Below are positions 46,778 through 57,699 of a stretch of DNA of 64,000 nucleotides, one piece after another; the stretch's first letter is position 1, and each line of letters begins with the position of its first letter. The notes under the pieces were generated by a model. It did not search any database and was not told the DNA's origin. It worked only from the letters and a program-made list of their open reading frames with translations. The stretch is taken from NCBI GenBank assembly GCA_021773635.1, contig JAJFJV010000019.1, positions 248,001 through 312,000 on the forward strand. The letters run 5' to 3'. The position numbers and the translations under genes were made by a program. This DNA comes from Gammaproteobacteria bacterium (GTDB lineage: Bacteria; Pseudomonadota; Gammaproteobacteria; HK1).

Positions 46778-47715
46778 CACAGACTGCTCTCCAGCAAGCG
46801 CCACACCAGCCGGTCAAAATCCATTCCCGCCGCGCGGGCCGCCATGGGCACCAGGCTGTGAGTGGTCATGCCCGGGGTGGTGTTGAGTTCAAGAAACCAG
46901 CTCTGGCCGTCAGCATCACGGAAAAAATCGGCCCGTCCCCAACCGCTCATGGCCAGGGCCTGGGCGACCTCCAGAGCGAGCCGCTGCAGCGCCAGCTCGT
47001 CTTCCCCGCTCAAGCCGCTGGGACAGTGATAACGGGTGCCCGCGTCCTCGTCATACTTGGCGTGGTAGTCGTAGAAGGCCCCGCGCATCTCCAACCGAAT
47101 GACCGGCAATGCCTCACCATCGAGCAAGGCCACGGTGTATTCAGTGCCCTCGATCCAGCGTTCGGCCAGCACCTCGCGATCCAGTTCTCGCGCTGCCCGC
47201 CAGGCAACCCGCATTTCATCGGGATTCTCCACCCGGGCAACACCAATGCTGGAGCCCTCGTGCATGGGCTTGATGGCCAATGGGAACCCTAGCGATTCAG
47301 CGGCCTCGGACAGCCCGTTCTCACTCTTCAGACAACGGCTGGGGGGCGTGGGGATACCTCGCGCCTCGCAAATAATTTTTGCCCGCCACTTATCCATGGC
47401 CAGCGCCGAGGCCAACACCCCGCTACCGGTATACGGAATACCAGCCGTTTCCAGTGCCCCCTGAAGAGTGCCGTCCTCACCACCACGCCCGTGCAGGGCA
47501 ATAAAACAGCGTTCAATCCCAGCCGCCACCAGCCGCGCAACTACATCGCTGCCAACATCTATACCCACGGCATCGACGCCGGATTTTCGTAGCGAGGCCA
47601 GCACGGCGGCGCCGCTTTTAAGTGAAATGGCCCGCTCAGCGGAAGACCCGCCGTAGAGCACCGCCACCTTGCCAAAGGATTTGGCATCACGAACCGTACC
47701 GGGTGAGCGGGTCAT
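46777..47715 (-). CDS. ddl: D-alanine--D-alanine ligase
   Basis: ATP-grasp ligase that makes the D-Ala-D-Ala end of the peptidoglycan precursor. The 312-residue protein shows VAVLYGGSSAERAISLKSG, the glycine loop HEGSSIGVARV, and the metal-binding C-terminal LELNTTPGMTTHSLVP. ATG at 47715 overlaps the murB stop by four bases. Confidence 0.96.
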   Translation of the reverse strand: MTRSPGTVRDAKSFGKVAVLYGGSSAERAISLKSGAAVLASLRKSGVDAVGIDVGSDVVARLVAAGIERCFIALHGRGGEDGTLQGALETAGIPYTGSGVLASALAMDKWRAKIICEARGIPTPPSRCLKSENGLSEAAESLGFPLAIKPMHEGSSIGVARVENPDEMRVAWRAARELDREVLAERWIEGTEYTVALLDGEALPVIRLEMRGAFYDYHAKYDEDAGTRYHCPSGLSGEDELALQRLALEVAQALAMSGWGRADFFRDADGQSWFLELNTTPGMTTHSLVPMAARAAGMDFDRLVWRLLESSL

Positions 47716-48653
47716 GCCCCCTCCCCCTCACCGGCAGGCTCACCGATAATCCGCACCTCGGCCTGCAGACAGATATCGAAGCGCGCCTGCACGGTTTTGG
47801 CCACCCGCCGAATCAGCGCCTCGATATCGCTGGCGCTGGCCCGCCCCTGGTTAATAATGAAATTGGCGTGCTTTTCTGAAACCACGGCACCGCCTATCCG
47901 CTCGCCCTTGAGGTCGCAGGCCTCAATGAGACGCGCGGCGTGATCCCCGGGCGGATTGCGGAACACGGAACCACAACTACGTAACCCGATGGGCTGGGTC
48001 TCGTTACGCCGCCGTAATAATTCCCTGACCCGCGCGGCGGCCTGTTTGCCGGCGCCTGCTTCAAGCTCCAGTTCCGCGGCAATGAAATACTCGTCAGCGG
48101 GTCCCTCCACACTGCGATAACCCACGCGATAATCCGTCGGGTTTCGCCACTGCCGCTGACCCTGGCGACTCAGGGTTTCCACCCGTCGCACGATGTCCCA
48201 GGTCTCACCCCCGAAGGCGCCGGCATTCATGGCCAGGGCACCACCCAGCGTGCCGGGAATACCGGCAAGGAATTCCGCCCCGTGGAGATCCTGCCGCCCG
48301 CTAAAGCGCGCCACCTTTGGGCACGCCACCCCGGCCTCGGCATGAACCCGATTTCCGTTGGTCACGGCAAGCCCGGAGAGCAAACCGGCGGTGAGCACCA
48401 CCGTGCCGGCAAAACCCCCGTCACGGACCAGCAGGTTGCTGCCAAGCCCCAGCCAAAACAGTGGCTCGGTTGCCGGCAGATCGGCAAGGAAAACGGCAAG
48501 ATCGTCGATATCCGCCGGCCGGTAGAGTTGCCGTGCCGGACCACCCACGCCCCAGGTGGTGTATTGCGCCAGCAACTCGCCACTCAACAACTCGCCGCGC
48601 AGCCGGGAATTGCCACGATCGCTGACCGGCAGATGGTGGGCGTGCACGTTCAT
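47712..48653 (-). CDS. murB: UDP-N-acetylenolpyruvoylglucosamine reductase
   Basis: FAD-dependent reductase giving UDP-N-acetylmuramate. The 313-residue protein has the FAD segment NTTWGVGG-like [29 protein letters not shown], the proton-donor serine in [12 protein letters not shown], and the C-terminal [12 protein letters not shown]. It is the shorter type II form. ATG at 48653 overlaps the murC stop by four bases. Confidence 0.96.
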   Translation of the reverse strand: MNVHAHHLPVSDRGNSRLRGELLSGELLAQYTTWGVGGPARQLYRPADIDDLAVFLADLPATEPLFWLGLGSNLLVRDGGFAGTVVLTAGLLSGLAVTNGNRVHAEAGVACPKVARFSGRQDLHGAEFLAGIPGTLGGALAMNAGAFGGETWDIVRRVETLSRQGQRQWRNPTDYRVGYRSVEGPADEYFIAAELELEAGAGKQAAARVRELLRRRNETQPIGLRSCGSVFRNPPGDHAARLIEACDLKGERIGGAVVSEKHANFIINQGRASASDIEALIRRVAKTVQARFDICLQAEVRIIGEPAGEGEGA

Positions 48654-50110
48654 CCCGAATGTACCCCATGGTCAGCCAGATCCCTGGCCACGGCACCGAT
48701 ATCTCCCGCCCCCAGGGTCAGGAGAATGTCATCCGCCATCAGCGCGGCCGCGAGGGCCGGCCTGAGCTCATCGTGCTCGGCGATAAATACCGGCTCTACC
48801 TGGCCACGGGCACGCACGGCCCGGCTCAAAGCCCGACCATCAGCCCCACTGATGGGGGTCTCCCCCGCCGCATATACCTCAAGGATGTACAACTCATCCA
48901 CGCCAGAGAGCACCTGGGCAAAATCCTCAAATAAATCACGGGTACGGGTATAACGGTGAGGCTGGAACACCACCACGGTGCGCCGGCCGGGCCAACCCTC
49001 CCGCACCGCCTCCAGGGTCGGGGCGATCTCGCGGGGATGGTGGGCGTAATCGTCTATGAGCAAGGCCTTGCCATCGCCCGCCTGGACCTCACCCAAAATC
49101 TGGCAACGCCGGGCAATACCCTGGAAGTCCCGCAAGCCACGTACCAGGGCGTCATCGGCGACCCCCAGCTCCTTCGCGATGGCGATGGCCGCCAGGGCAT
49201 TGGCAATGTTGTGGTGACCCGGCAGATTGAGTTCAAGACTCAGTGCCCCGGCAACATCCGGCATGTGTACATCGAAGCGCGTGCGACCGCCCTCACGGCG
49301 GATATTACGGGCACTGAAATCGGCCTCGGTTTCAATGCCATAAGTCAGTATTGGCCGCGCGACTTCCGCGGTCAGCTCGCGTACCACCGGGTCATCCACA
49401 CACAAGACCGCGAGGCCATAGAAAGGCAGGTGATGGAGAAACTCCAGGAAACTGGCACGCAGGCGGGCAAAGTCACCACCATAGGTGGCCATGTGGTCCT
49501 CATCGATATTGGTCACCACGGCAATGATGGGCTGCAGGCAGAGGAAGGAGGCATCACTTTCATCCGCCTCGGCCACCAACACGCTGCCACTACCCAGGCG
49601 GGCATGGGAACCAGCCCCGGTGAGACGCCCGCCGATGACAAAGGTCGGATCCAAATCACCCTCTGCAAGCAGGCTTGCCACCAGGCTGGTGGTGGTGGTT
49701 TTGCCATGCGTGCCGGCCACGGCAACGCCATAGCGAAAACGCATGAGCTCGGCGAGCATCTGCGCCCGCGGCACCACCGGAATATGTGCCTCGCGGGCCG
49801 CCACCACCTCGACATTGTCGGCAGCCACCGCCGTAGATACCACGACCACGTCGCAACACCGTACCTGCTCGGCGGTGTGGCCAATGTGGATGGCAATACC
49901 CAATTCCCGTAGCCGGGAAGTCATCGCACCCTCGCGCGCGTCGGACCCGGAGATCTGATAACCCAGGGTATGCATCACCTCGGCGATGCCCCCCATGCCC
50001 ACACCACCAATGCCGACGAAATGGATGCGCCGAATCCGCCGCATCCAGCGTGACATCTCTCCACCCGCCCCGGGCAGCATGGGTTTTTGCTGTTTACCGG
50101 ACTTAGGCAT
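48650..50110 (-). CDS. murC: UDP-N-acetylmuramate--L-alanine ligase
   Basis: Adds L-Ala to UDP-MurNAc. The 486-residue protein begins its Rossmann domain at [18 protein letters not shown], has the ATP loop [12 protein letters not shown], and [11 protein letters not shown] in the C-terminal domain. I use ATG 50110 because GGAGG lies six bases upstream; two later ATGs (50080, 50056) are less well supported. It overlaps murG by eight bases. Confidence 0.95.
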   Translation of the reverse strand: MPKSGKQQKPMLPGAGGEMSRWMRRIRRIHFVGIGGVGMGGIAEVMHTLGYQISGSDAREGAMTSRLRELGIAIHIGHTAEQVRCCDVVVVSTAVAADNVEVVAAREAHIPVVPRAQMLAELMRFRYGVAVAGTHGKTTTTSLVASLLAEGDLDPTFVIGGRLTGAGSHARLGSGSVLVAEADESDASFLCLQPIIAVVTNIDEDHMATYGGDFARLRASFLEFLHHLPFYGLAVLCVDDPVVRELTAEVARPILTYGIETEADFSARNIRREGGRTRFDVHMPDVAGALSLELNLPGHHNIANALAAIAIAKELGVADDALVRGLRDFQGIARRCQILGEVQAGDGKALLIDDYAHHPREIAPTLEAVREGWPGRRTVVVFQPHRYTRTRDLFEDFAQVLSGVDELYILEVYAAGETPISGADGRALSRAVRARGQVEPVFIAEHDELRPALAAALMADDILLTLGAGDIGAVARDLADHGVHSG

Positions 50111-51191
50111 GGCAGGCCTCCACGCAGAGCTCCGCCACCCGTTCGCATGCGTCCGGGCAGGCCAGCTGGTACGCGGCCACGGCCATGGACACCACCCGCG
50201 CCCGGGCATGGAAAAGTTCGATCAAAAGCCGGGCCAGAGAGGGCCCATCAAATTCGTGCTGGGGCAATAAAATGGCGGCACCCGCATCACTCAGATAGCG
50301 CGCGTTAGCGGTCTGATGGTCGTCTACCGCGTGGGGATAAGGTACCAACAGCGCTCCCCGGCCCGCCGCCGCCAACTCTGCAATGGTCATCGCCCCGGCG
50401 CGGCAGAGTACCAAGTCCGCCCAGTCATAGGCTGCAGCCATATCTTCTATATAGGTCTCGACCTCAGCTTTTACTCCCCGCTCACGGTACGCCGTCTGGG
50501 TAGGCTGCAACTTTCCAGTCCCTGCCTGATGGCGCACCTGCACCACAATGCTGGCAGGCAAATCGGCCAACGCGGCGGGCATCGCCTTATTCAGGGCCTC
50601 GGCGCCCTGGCTACCGCCCAATACCAACAGGCGCAGCGGACCACTGCGGCCCGCCAGTTGCCGCTCCGGACTTTCTGTGGCAACGATCTCGCCGCGCACC
50701 GGATTGCCGGCATGAATCGCGCCCCGGGCAAGGGGGAAGCTGCCGGGAAAGCCCTCCATCAGCCGATGCGCCAGACGGGCAAGGAGTCGATTGGTGAGCC
50801 CGGGAATCGCATTCTGTTCGTGCACCAGCAAACGACAACCGGCCATACGCGCAGCGATTCCCGCCGGACCGGATACATAGCCTCCCATACCCAGTACCGC
50901 CCGCGCCCCGCTGCGCCGAATAAAGCCCAGGGCCCGCATCAGCGCCCCCATTAAATGCAGCGGTGCCAGCAGGCGATTACGGATTCGTCCGCCGCGCAAG
51001 GGCCGCACTGGCAGAAATTCGATTTCAAAGCCGGCGGTCTGCACCACCCGGGCCTCAAGGCCATTACGAGTTCCCAGCCAGGCAACCCCATAGCCACGGG
51101 AGCGCAATTCCTCCGCCACCGCCAGCGCCGGATACACGTGGCCCCCGGTACCGCCGGCGGCGATGAGGATGTGGATGCGCTCAGTGCTCAC
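50103..51191 (-). CDS. murG: Lipid II synthase MurG (GlcNAc transferase)
   Basis: Adds GlcNAc to lipid I on the inner face of the membrane. The 362-residue GT28 protein has the N-terminal glycine loop [43 protein letters not shown], and the donor-binding [12 protein letters not shown] and [16 protein letters not shown] use GTG at 51191, which has GGGAGG seven bases upstream; the longer frame overlaps ftsW by more without a ribosome site. Confidence 0.95.
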   Translation of the reverse strand: MSTERIHILIAAGGTGGHVYPALAVAEELRSRGYGVAWLGTRNGLEARVVQTAGFEIEFLPVRPLRGGRIRNRLLAPLHLMGALMRALGFIRRSGARAVLGMGGYVSGPAGIAARMAGCRLLVHEQNAIPGLTNRLLARLAHRLMEGFPGSFPLARGAIHAGNPVRGEIVATESPERQLAGRSGPLRLLVLGGSQGAEALNKAMPAALADLPASIVVQVRHQAGTGKLQPTQTAYRERGVKAEVETYIEDMAAAYDWADLVLCRAGAMTIAELAAAGRGALLVPYPHAVDDHQTANARYLSDAGAAILLPQHEFDGPSLARLLIELFHARARVVSMAVAAYQLACPDACERVAELCVEACHA

Positions 51192-52353
51192 CGTCAGTCC
51201 TCCCGGCCTCATAGTCGGCACGCAGGATGAAGGCCACGGCTATACAGTTCATCACCAGACTGGAGCCGCCATAACTCATCAGCGGCAGCACCAATCCCTT
51301 GGTGGGCAGCAGGCCCATATTCACACCGATGTTGATGAAGGCCTGCAGACCAAAAGCGAGCCCGAGGCCGTAGCAGAGATAGGCGGCAAAGGACTGGCCG
51401 CGATGCTCGGCACGACGGGCGATGACAAAACAACGCCACACCAGCGCGCTAAAGGCGATGATGACGAAGGCCATACCGGCAAAACCCAGCTCTTCTCCCA
51501 GCACCGCAAACAGGAAATCGGTGTGCGCCTCTGGCAGGTAAAAAAGCTTCTGCACGCTATCCCCCAGCCCCACGCCAAACCACTCACCCCGACCAATGGC
51601 AATGAGCGCCTGGGTCAACTGAAAGCCGCTATCAAAGGGATCGGCCCAGGGATTCATAAAGGTGGTCAGGCGCTCAACCCGATACGGGGCGGCGATGACG
51701 ATGGCCGCCATGGCGGTACCGATGAATGCTACCCAGAGGGAAAAACTGGCGAGCGGTACACCACCCAGAAACAACATTCCCAGGATGGTGGCGAAAAGCA
51801 CCACGGTGGCGCCGTAATCAGGCTCCATCAGGAACAGCACGGCGATCAGCCCGAGCACCACCAGCGGCTTTGCAAAGCCCCACAGGGTGGTTTGCACCTC
51901 AGCACTACGGCGCACCAGATAGCCGGCCAGATAGATCGGCATCAACAACTTCACCGGCTCCGAGGGCTGCATCCGCAGTGGCCCCACCGCAAGCCAGCGC
52001 ATGCTGCCATTAACCTCCCGTCCGATGCCTGGAATCAGCACCAGTGCCAGCAGCACAATGCCGATTAACAGCAGAATCCCGCTCACCCGTTGCCAGCTTT
52101 CCAACTCTACCTGCAAGACGATAAAGCCGAACAAGGCCCCAAGGCCCGCATGGCCAAGCTGGCGCCAGAAAAAATGTAGCGGCTCAGAAAAATCACGCCC
52201 ACCATGGGTTACCGTGGCCGAAGCCACCATCACCAGGCCCAGCCCCACCAACACCGTGGCGATTCCCAGCAAATAGCCGTCCGGGGGTCGCTGGCCACGC
52301 TGCGTGGATACGGCATCAAGAGAAACGGCCTGCGTGCCGGCGTAGAGGCTCAT
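51181..52353 (-). CDS. ftsW: Peptidoglycan polymerase FtsW (SEDS family)
   Basis: Divisome glycosyltransferase working with FtsI. The 390-residue protein has about ten membrane helices and SEDS signatures: QPSEPVKLLMPIYLAGY, the catalytic-region Asp in LMEPDYGATVVL, and NIGVNMGLLPTKGLVLPLMSYGGSS. ATG at 52353 overlaps the murD stop by four bases. Confidence 0.96.
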   Translation of the reverse strand: MSLYAGTQAVSLDAVSTQRGQRPPDGYLLGIATVLVGLGLVMVASATVTHGGRDFSEPLHFFWRQLGHAGLGALFGFIVLQVELESWQRVSGILLLIGIVLLALVLIPGIGREVNGSMRWLAVGPLRMQPSEPVKLLMPIYLAGYLVRRSAEVQTTLWGFAKPLVVLGLIAVLFLMEPDYGATVVLFATILGMLFLGGVPLASFSLWVAFIGTAMAAIVIAAPYRVERLTTFMNPWADPFDSGFQLTQALIAIGRGEWFGVGLGDSVQKLFYLPEAHTDFLFAVLGEELGFAGMAFVIIAFSALVWRCFVIARRAEHRGQSFAAYLCYGLGLAFGLQAFINIGVNMGLLPTKGLVLPLMSYGGSSLVMNCIAVAFILRADYEAGRTDGEH

Positions 52354-53705
52354 CGCGCCTGCTCCGTCGCTACCGCGCTTATAAAGGCCTCACCACGAGC
52401 GCGATAATCCGTGAACATATCGAAGCTGGCGCAGGCCGGCGCAAGCAGCACCCGATCCCCGGAGCGGGCAAGACGCCGTGCCGCGGTAACGGCCCCGGCC
52501 ATGGACACCGCCTGTACCACCGGCACGGCATCACCCAGCACACTGGCAATGCGGCCGGCATCCTCGCCCATAAGTACCACGGCCCGGACCCGCCCGGTTA
52601 CCGCCTTGGCGAGTGCCGAAAAATCCGCACCCTTACCCTTTCCACCCGCAATTAACACCAGCTTTGCATCACCCTCCGAGAGGCCGTGAATAGCCGCCAC
52701 CGCCGAGGCCACGTTGGTGGCCTTGGAATCGTTGTACCAGCTGACGCCTTCGAATTCGGCCACCCGTTGGCAGCGATGGGGCAAACCGCTAAAGCGGCGC
52801 AAGGCGTCACACATCGCCGCGCGTGGTATACCCGCCGCATTTCCAAGGGCCAGCGCCGCCAGGGCATTGGCCACGTTGTGGGCCCCGGCAAGGGCCATCT
52901 CCCGGACCGGCATGAGGCGACGTGATCCCCAGGCCAACCAGGACTCACCAGCCGCCTGCACGAGGCCAAAATCACCCTCACGGGGAACCCCCATACCAAA
53001 GCCGATCCGTGCCCCGGCGCCTGACATATGGCACACGAGGGGGTCATCGAGGTTCAGCACCCGGAATGTGGCGCGCCGAAACACCCGCTGCTTGGCGGCG
53101 ATATAGCTTTCCATGCCACCGTGATGATCAAGATGGTCAGGGCTCAGATTCAGCACCGTAGCCGCAAGTGGCGCGAGGGAATCCAGGCTCTCAAGCTGAA
53201 AGCTGGAAAGTTCCAGGACATAGAGTTCGGCCGCTGTCTCCGCGAGCAAATCCAGGGCGGGTGGCCCCAGGTTACCCCCGGTGCGTACCGGGATACCCGC
53301 GCTGCGCGCCATCTCACCCAGCAGGGTGGTCACCGTGCTCTTGCCATTGGAACCGGTCACCGCCAGCACCGGCGCACTCACCACGCGCGCGAACAACTCG
53401 ACGTCGCCAATCACCGGAACACCCTGCGCCAACAGGCGCTGTATCGCCGGCTCGGTGCGCGGCACGCCGGGACTCAGCACGATCTCGTCGGCCGCTTGTA
53501 ACAATTCGTCGTCCAGCCCGCCGGTATGGACCAGCACCTTCGGAAAGTCGCGTCGCAGGGCATCCAGTGCCGGGGGCTGCTCGCGACTGTCCACCACTGC
53601 AAAGGAGACGTCATTTGCCGCCAGATAACGCGCAACAGACAGACCAGTGAGGCCAAGCCCCACGATCACGGCCTTACCCCCCTCCAGCAGTGGCCGGCGA
53701 TTCAT
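52350..53705 (-). CDS. murD: UDP-N-acetylmuramoylalanine--D-glutamate ligase
   Basis: Adds D-Glu to UDP-MurNAc-L-Ala. It shows AVIVGLGLTGLSVARYLA at the N-terminus, the ATP loop TGSNGKSTVTTLL, SSFQLES, NLSPDHLDHHG and WYNDSKATN. I choose ATG 53705 (451 residues), since GGAGGAA lies upstream and the core fold starts soon after. ATG 53762, two bases after the mraY stop, would add 19 residues. Confidence 0.94.
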   Translation of the reverse strand: MNRRPLLEGGKAVIVGLGLTGLSVARYLAANDVSFAVVDSREQPPALDALRRDFPKVLVHTGGLDDELLQAADEIVLSPGVPRTEPAIQRLLAQGVPVIGDVELFARVVSAPVLAVTGSNGKSTVTTLLGEMARSAGIPVRTGGNLGPPALDLLAETAAELYVLELSSFQLESLDSLAPLAATVLNLSPDHLDHHGGMESYIAAKQRVFRRATFRVLNLDDPLVCHMSGAGARIGFGMGVPREGDFGLVQAAGESWLAWGSRRLMPVREMALAGAHNVANALAALALGNAAGIPRAAMCDALRRFSGLPHRCQRVAEFEGVSWYNDSKATNVASAVAAIHGLSEGDAKLVLIAGGKGKGADFSALAKAVTGRVRAVVLMGEDAGRIASVLGDAVPVVQAVSMAGAVTAARRLARSGDRVLLAPACASFDMFTDYRARGEAFISAVATEQAR

Positions 53706-53764
53706 GAGCCGGTTCCTCCGACGCCCCATGGATGCTTGCGTGTGTGCATAGACATAACTCATGG

Positions 53765-54847
53765 CTACCGAATCTTCAGGGTCGCAAGACCGGTCAGTAC
53801 CAGGATCACGGTGATGATCCAGAAGCGCACGATGACTCGCGGCTCGGGCCAGCCCTTGAGCTCAAAGTGGTGATGCAGGGGCGCCATTCGAAATATCCGT
53901 CGCCCGGTAAGCTTGTAGGAGCCCACCTGCAGAATGACCGAGATGGTCTCCACCACGAAGACACCGCCCATGAGCACCAGAATCAATTCCTGACGCACGA
54001 TCACCGCGACGATCCCGAGGGCGGCGCCCAGCGCCAGGGCACCGATATCGCCCATGAAGACCTGAGCCGGATAGGTGTTGAACCAGAGGAAACCGAGGCC
54101 CGCGCCCACGATGGCACCGCAAAACACTGCCAATTCACCGGTACCGGCGATATAGGGAAAGCCGAGGTAAGCGGAAAAATTCAGATGCCCGGTGACATAG
54201 GCAAAGATTCCCAGGGCACCGGCGACCATGACCGTCGGCAGGATGGCCAGACCGTCGAGGCCATCGGTGAGATTAACCGCGTTACTGGAGCCGACCACCA
54301 CCAGATAGGTGAGCACCACGAATCCCCAACCCAGAGGAATGGCCACATCCCGCATCATGGGCACCAACAGCTGCACCTCGGCGGCGGAATTTCGACTCAG
54401 ATAGAGAAATACGCCACAACCGAAGCCAATGAGCGATTGCCAAAGAAATTTTTTGCGCGAACGCAGTCCCTTGGGATCGCCGCGTACCAGCTTGATGTAA
54501 TCATCGACCCAGCCCACCACCCCGAACAGCAGGGTGACGATTAGAACCACCCACACGAAACGGTTGCTCAAATCCGCCCATAACAAAGTACTGAAAGCGA
54601 TGGCCACCAGAATCAGGGCCCCACCCATGGTGGGTGTACCCGCCTTCACCAAATGGGTCTGAGGGCCATCATCGCGCACGGTCTGACCGATCTGATAGTG
54701 ACTCAGCCAACGTATCAGCGCCGGCCCCACGACAAAGGAAATCAGCAGCGCCGTAAGCACCCCGAGGATCGCCCGCAGGGTCAGGTACTGGAGTACCGCA
54801 AAGCCGCTATGGATGCGCATCAGGCTTTCAGACAGTAGCAATAACAT
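53765..54847 (-). CDS. mraY: Phospho-N-acetylmuramoyl-pentapeptide-transferase
   Basis: Forms lipid I on undecaprenyl phosphate. The 360-residue protein, with ten membrane helices, has [11 protein letters not shown], the catalytic aspartates in VDDYIKL and [10 protein letters not shown], and the C-terminal [12 protein letters not shown]. Length equals E. coli MraY (360). ATG at 54847, three bases after the murF stop. Confidence 0.97.
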   Translation of the reverse strand: MLLLLSESLMRIHSGFAVLQYLTLRAILGVLTALLISFVVGPALIRWLSHYQIGQTVRDDGPQTHLVKAGTPTMGGALILVAIAFSTLLWADLSNRFVWVVLIVTLLFGVVGWVDDYIKLVRGDPKGLRSRKKFLWQSLIGFGCGVFLYLSRNSAAEVQLLVPMMRDVAIPLGWGFVVLTYLVVVGSSNAVNLTDGLDGLAILPTVMVAGALGIFAYVTGHLNFSAYLGFPYIAGTGELAVFCGAIVGAGLGFLWFNTYPAQVFMGDIGALALGAALGIVAVIVRQELILVLMGGVFVVETISVILQVGSYKLTGRRIFRMAPLHHHFELKGWPEPRVIVRFWIITVILVLTGLATLKIR

Positions 54848-54850
54848 AAG

Positions 54851-56197
54851 CTAGTTATCCCCCCGCAAGGCCCGGACTATCCGCTCCAGCCCCATCATTC
54901 GTGAGCCCTTGACCAGCAAGGAAACCTGCGGATGAAGCTCGCGCCGCAGCGCCTGTAACAAGGCCTCCTCGCTGGCAAAATGCTCACCGCCACGACCAAA
55001 GGCACTGGCGGCCAGTTCGCTGTGGGAGCCGATGGAAAAAAGCCTGTGTACGCCGCTCTCACGCGCCGCCATCCCGGCCTGGCGGTGCAACTCCATCGCC
55101 TGCTCACCCAGCTCCGCCATGTCACCGAGCACCAGCCAGTGCTCACCCGGGGTCGCCACCAGCACATCAAGGGCAGCAGCGAGAGAATTTGGATTGGCGT
55201 TATAGCTGTCATCGATCAAACGAATGCCATCGATGCCCTCAGTGCAGTACAGGCGCCCGGGAATGGGCTCTACCACTCCCAGACCACGGCCAATGCCCTC
55301 GCCAGACAGGCCCAGTGCCAGCGCCGCAGTGGCAGCCGCCAGGGCATTCATTACGTTATGGCGTCCGGGAAGTGCGAGTTTTGCACTGAACGCCGGCCGG
55401 CCCTGGGCACGAATTTCCAACTCACTGCCACTACTATCGGGCTGCCAGCGGGCACTCACATCGGCAGGCTGCTCCAACCCGAAGCTCAGGATCCGACGTT
55501 CGCCCGCCAGGCGACGCCATAAATCGGCATGGGGATCGTCGGCGTTGATCACCGCAATACCATCGCTGTCCAGCGCCTCCAGTAACTCGCCCTTGGCACG
55601 GGCAATTCGCTCAACGCTACCGAAGCCTTCCAGATGGGCGGGCGCACACAGGGTGAGTACGCCTACGGTGGGTTTGGCGATGCCGCCAAGGTAGGCGATC
55701 TCACCGGGACGACCGGCGCCCATCTCCACTACGGCATAGCGATGTCGTTCGGCCAGTTGCAGCAAGGTGAGCGGCAAACCGATCTCGTTATTCAGATTGC
55801 CGTGGGTCGCCAGTACATCGCCCTCCACGCGCAGCATCGCCGCCAACATCTCTTTCACCGTGGTCTTGCCATTGCTGCCGGTAATCGCCACCACGGGAAT
55901 GGAAAAATGCTGGCGCCACGCAGCGGCCAGGCTCCCCAGCGCCACTCGGCTATCGCGCACCCGGATAGAGGGAATGGCACAAGCCTCGTCGTGCTCCGTC
56001 AGAATCGCCGCGGCACCGCGCTGGCAGGCGTGCTCGACAAACATGCGGCCATCATATTTATCTCCCCGAATGGCCACGAACAGGGCGCCACGGGGCAGGC
56101 AGCGGGAATCAATCCCCACTCCCTGGAATTCGCTATCATCCCCGCGGTAGGAAGCCGAAAGTGCGGCGGCAGCATCAGATACACGCATCTGGATCAT
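54851..56197 (-). CDS. murF: UDP-N-acetylmuramoyl-tripeptide--D-alanyl-D-alanine ligase
   Basis: Adds D-Ala-D-Ala to the muramyl tripeptide. The 448-residue protein has GVGIDSRCLPRGALFVAIRG, the ATP loop TGSNGKTTVKEML, NEIGLPLTLL, and IDDSYNANPNSLAAALD. ATG at 56197 overlaps the murE stop by four bases; a second in-frame ATG follows at the fourth codon. Confidence 0.96.
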   Translation of the reverse strand: MIQMRVSDAAAALSASYRGDDSEFQGVGIDSRCLPRGALFVAIRGDKYDGRMFVEHACQRGAAAILTEHDEACAIPSIRVRDSRVALGSLAAAWRQHFSIPVVAITGSNGKTTVKEMLAAMLRVEGDVLATHGNLNNEIGLPLTLLQLAERHRYAVVEMGAGRPGEIAYLGGIAKPTVGVLTLCAPAHLEGFGSVERIARAKGELLEALDSDGIAVINADDPHADLWRRLAGERRILSFGLEQPADVSARWQPDSSGSELEIRAQGRPAFSAKLALPGRHNVMNALAAATAALALGLSGEGIGRGLGVVEPIPGRLYCTEGIDGIRLIDDSYNANPNSLAAALDVLVATPGEHWLVLGDMAELGEQAMELHRQAGMAARESGVHRLFSIGSHSELAASAFGRGGEHFASEEALLQALRRELHPQVSLLVKGSRMMGLERIVRALRGDN

Positions 56198-57699
56198 CCG
56201 GGCCTCACTCCAAGGGCGGTACCAGCGATGGCGACATCGCTAAAGGCAGTACGTACGCCCTTTACCTCCTGCCAGGCCTCGTGCCCCTTGCCCGCAATCA
56301 ATACGAGATCACCTTTCCCGGCTGCAGCGATGGTGCTTTGTATCGCCTCCTCCCGCTGCGGCATAAGACGTAATTTCTCTGGTTCAGCTACACCGCCGAG
56401 GATGTCGTCGATGATCTGCCGGGAGTCCTCAGAGCGCGGATTATCATCGGTGAGCACCACCACATCGGCGCCCTGCTCGGCAATTCGCCCCATCTGGGCA
56501 CGTTTACCCTGGTCCCGATCTCCGCCACAGCCAAAGACACACCACAAGCGACCACGGGTGTGTGCACGCAGGCTCCGCAGGGTGCGGCTTAAAGCGTCCG
56601 GGGTATGGGCGTAATCCACCACCACCTGAATATCCCCGTCGGCCACCACCTGCATCCGCCCCGGCACGGGCGTGACACTTTCCAGCGCCGCCACGGCCCG
56701 GGTCAGCGGCATACCACAGGCCAACAGGCTGGCGAGGCTGGCCAGCAGATTCTCGGCATTGAAGCGCCCGCGCAACGGACTGTGCCACTCGGCCAAACCC
56801 CAAGGGGTCCGCACCCGCATTTCCAGGCCCTCGGCCGTCGCCCTGACCAACTCACCCAGCAGAGCAGGTGCCCCGGTCCACTGGCGCGCTCCGGCGAGGG
56901 CAAAATCCAGCACCTCGGCGGTTGCCGGCAGGCTTTGTTGCAGTTCCCGGGAAAAGGGATCATTGCCATTGAGTACGGCGTAACGCAGCCCGGGATACTC
57001 AAACAGGCGGCGCTTGGCACTGCCATAGGCGGCGAGATCGCCGTGATAGTCCAGATGGTCCCGACTCAAGTTGGTAAACACCGCAACATCGAAGGCAATA
57101 CCCGCAGTACGATCCTGTGACAAACCGTGGGAGGAAACCTCCATGGCCAGGTGACAGGCGCCGCTGTTCCGCACCTTGGCCAGCGCACAATGCAGGCGAA
57201 TCGCGTCGGGGGTGGTGTGGTTGGTAGTTTGCAGCGCCCCATAGAGGCCCCGCCCCAGCGTGCCAATCAAGCCACAACTGCCGGCCCACTGATGCAGACC
57301 GTGGGCAACAAAATGGCTGACCGAGGTCTTGCCATTGGTGCCGGTCACCCCGATAACTTGCAGCGCTTGCGAAGGCTTGCCGAAAAAACGATGAGCCACC
57401 CGGCCAATGCTCGCTGCGAGCTGACGTACCTTTATCAGGGGTACGCCACCCATCAGTTCACAGGATGGCTGCTCACCCTCCACCACCAGCGCAACGGCAC
57501 CCGCGTGGGCCGCCTCACCAAGATGACGCCGGGCGTCCACACTCTGTCCCCGGCGGGCAAAAAATACGTCCCCGGGCTGCACACTGCGGCTATCCAGGCT
57601 CAACCCACGCACCCGCCATTCGTCACCGTGAGGCACTGGTGCAAAGCCCTGGAAGAGCTCATCCAGCGGCCAGGCTGCTATCGCGTTACGGGGCTGCAT
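56194..57699 (-). CDS. murE: UDP-MurNAc-L-Ala-D-Glu--2,6-diaminopimelate ligase
   Basis: Adds the third peptide residue. The 501-residue protein has SLDSRSVQPGDVFFA, the ATP loop GTNGKTSVSHF (120-130), and the DNPR motif in TDDNPRSEDSR, which by family knowledge marks meso-diaminopimelate rather than lysine specificity, as expected for a Gram-negative wall. ATG at 57699 shares a base with the ftsI stop. Confidence 0.96.
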   Translation of the reverse strand: MQPRNAIAAWPLDELFQGFAPVPHGDEWRVRGLSLDSRSVQPGDVFFARRGQSVDARRHLGEAAHAGAVALVVEGEQPSCELMGGVPLIKVRQLAASIGRVAHRFFGKPSQALQVIGVTGTNGKTSVSHFVAHGLHQWAGSCGLIGTLGRGLYGALQTTNHTTPDAIRLHCALAKVRNSGACHLAMEVSSHGLSQDRTAGIAFDVAVFTNLSRDHLDYHGDLAAYGSAKRRLFEYPGLRYAVLNGNDPFSRELQQSLPATAEVLDFALAGARQWTGAPALLGELVRATAEGLEMRVRTPWGLAEWHSPLRGRFNAENLLASLASLLACGMPLTRAVAALESVTPVPGRMQVVADGDIQVVVDYAHTPDALSRTLRSLRAHTRGRLWCVFGCGGDRDQGKRAQMGRIAEQGADVVVLTDDNPRSEDSRQIIDDILGGVAEPEKLRLMPQREEAIQSTIAAAGKGDLVLIAGKGHEAWQEVKGVRTAFSDVAIAGTALGVRPG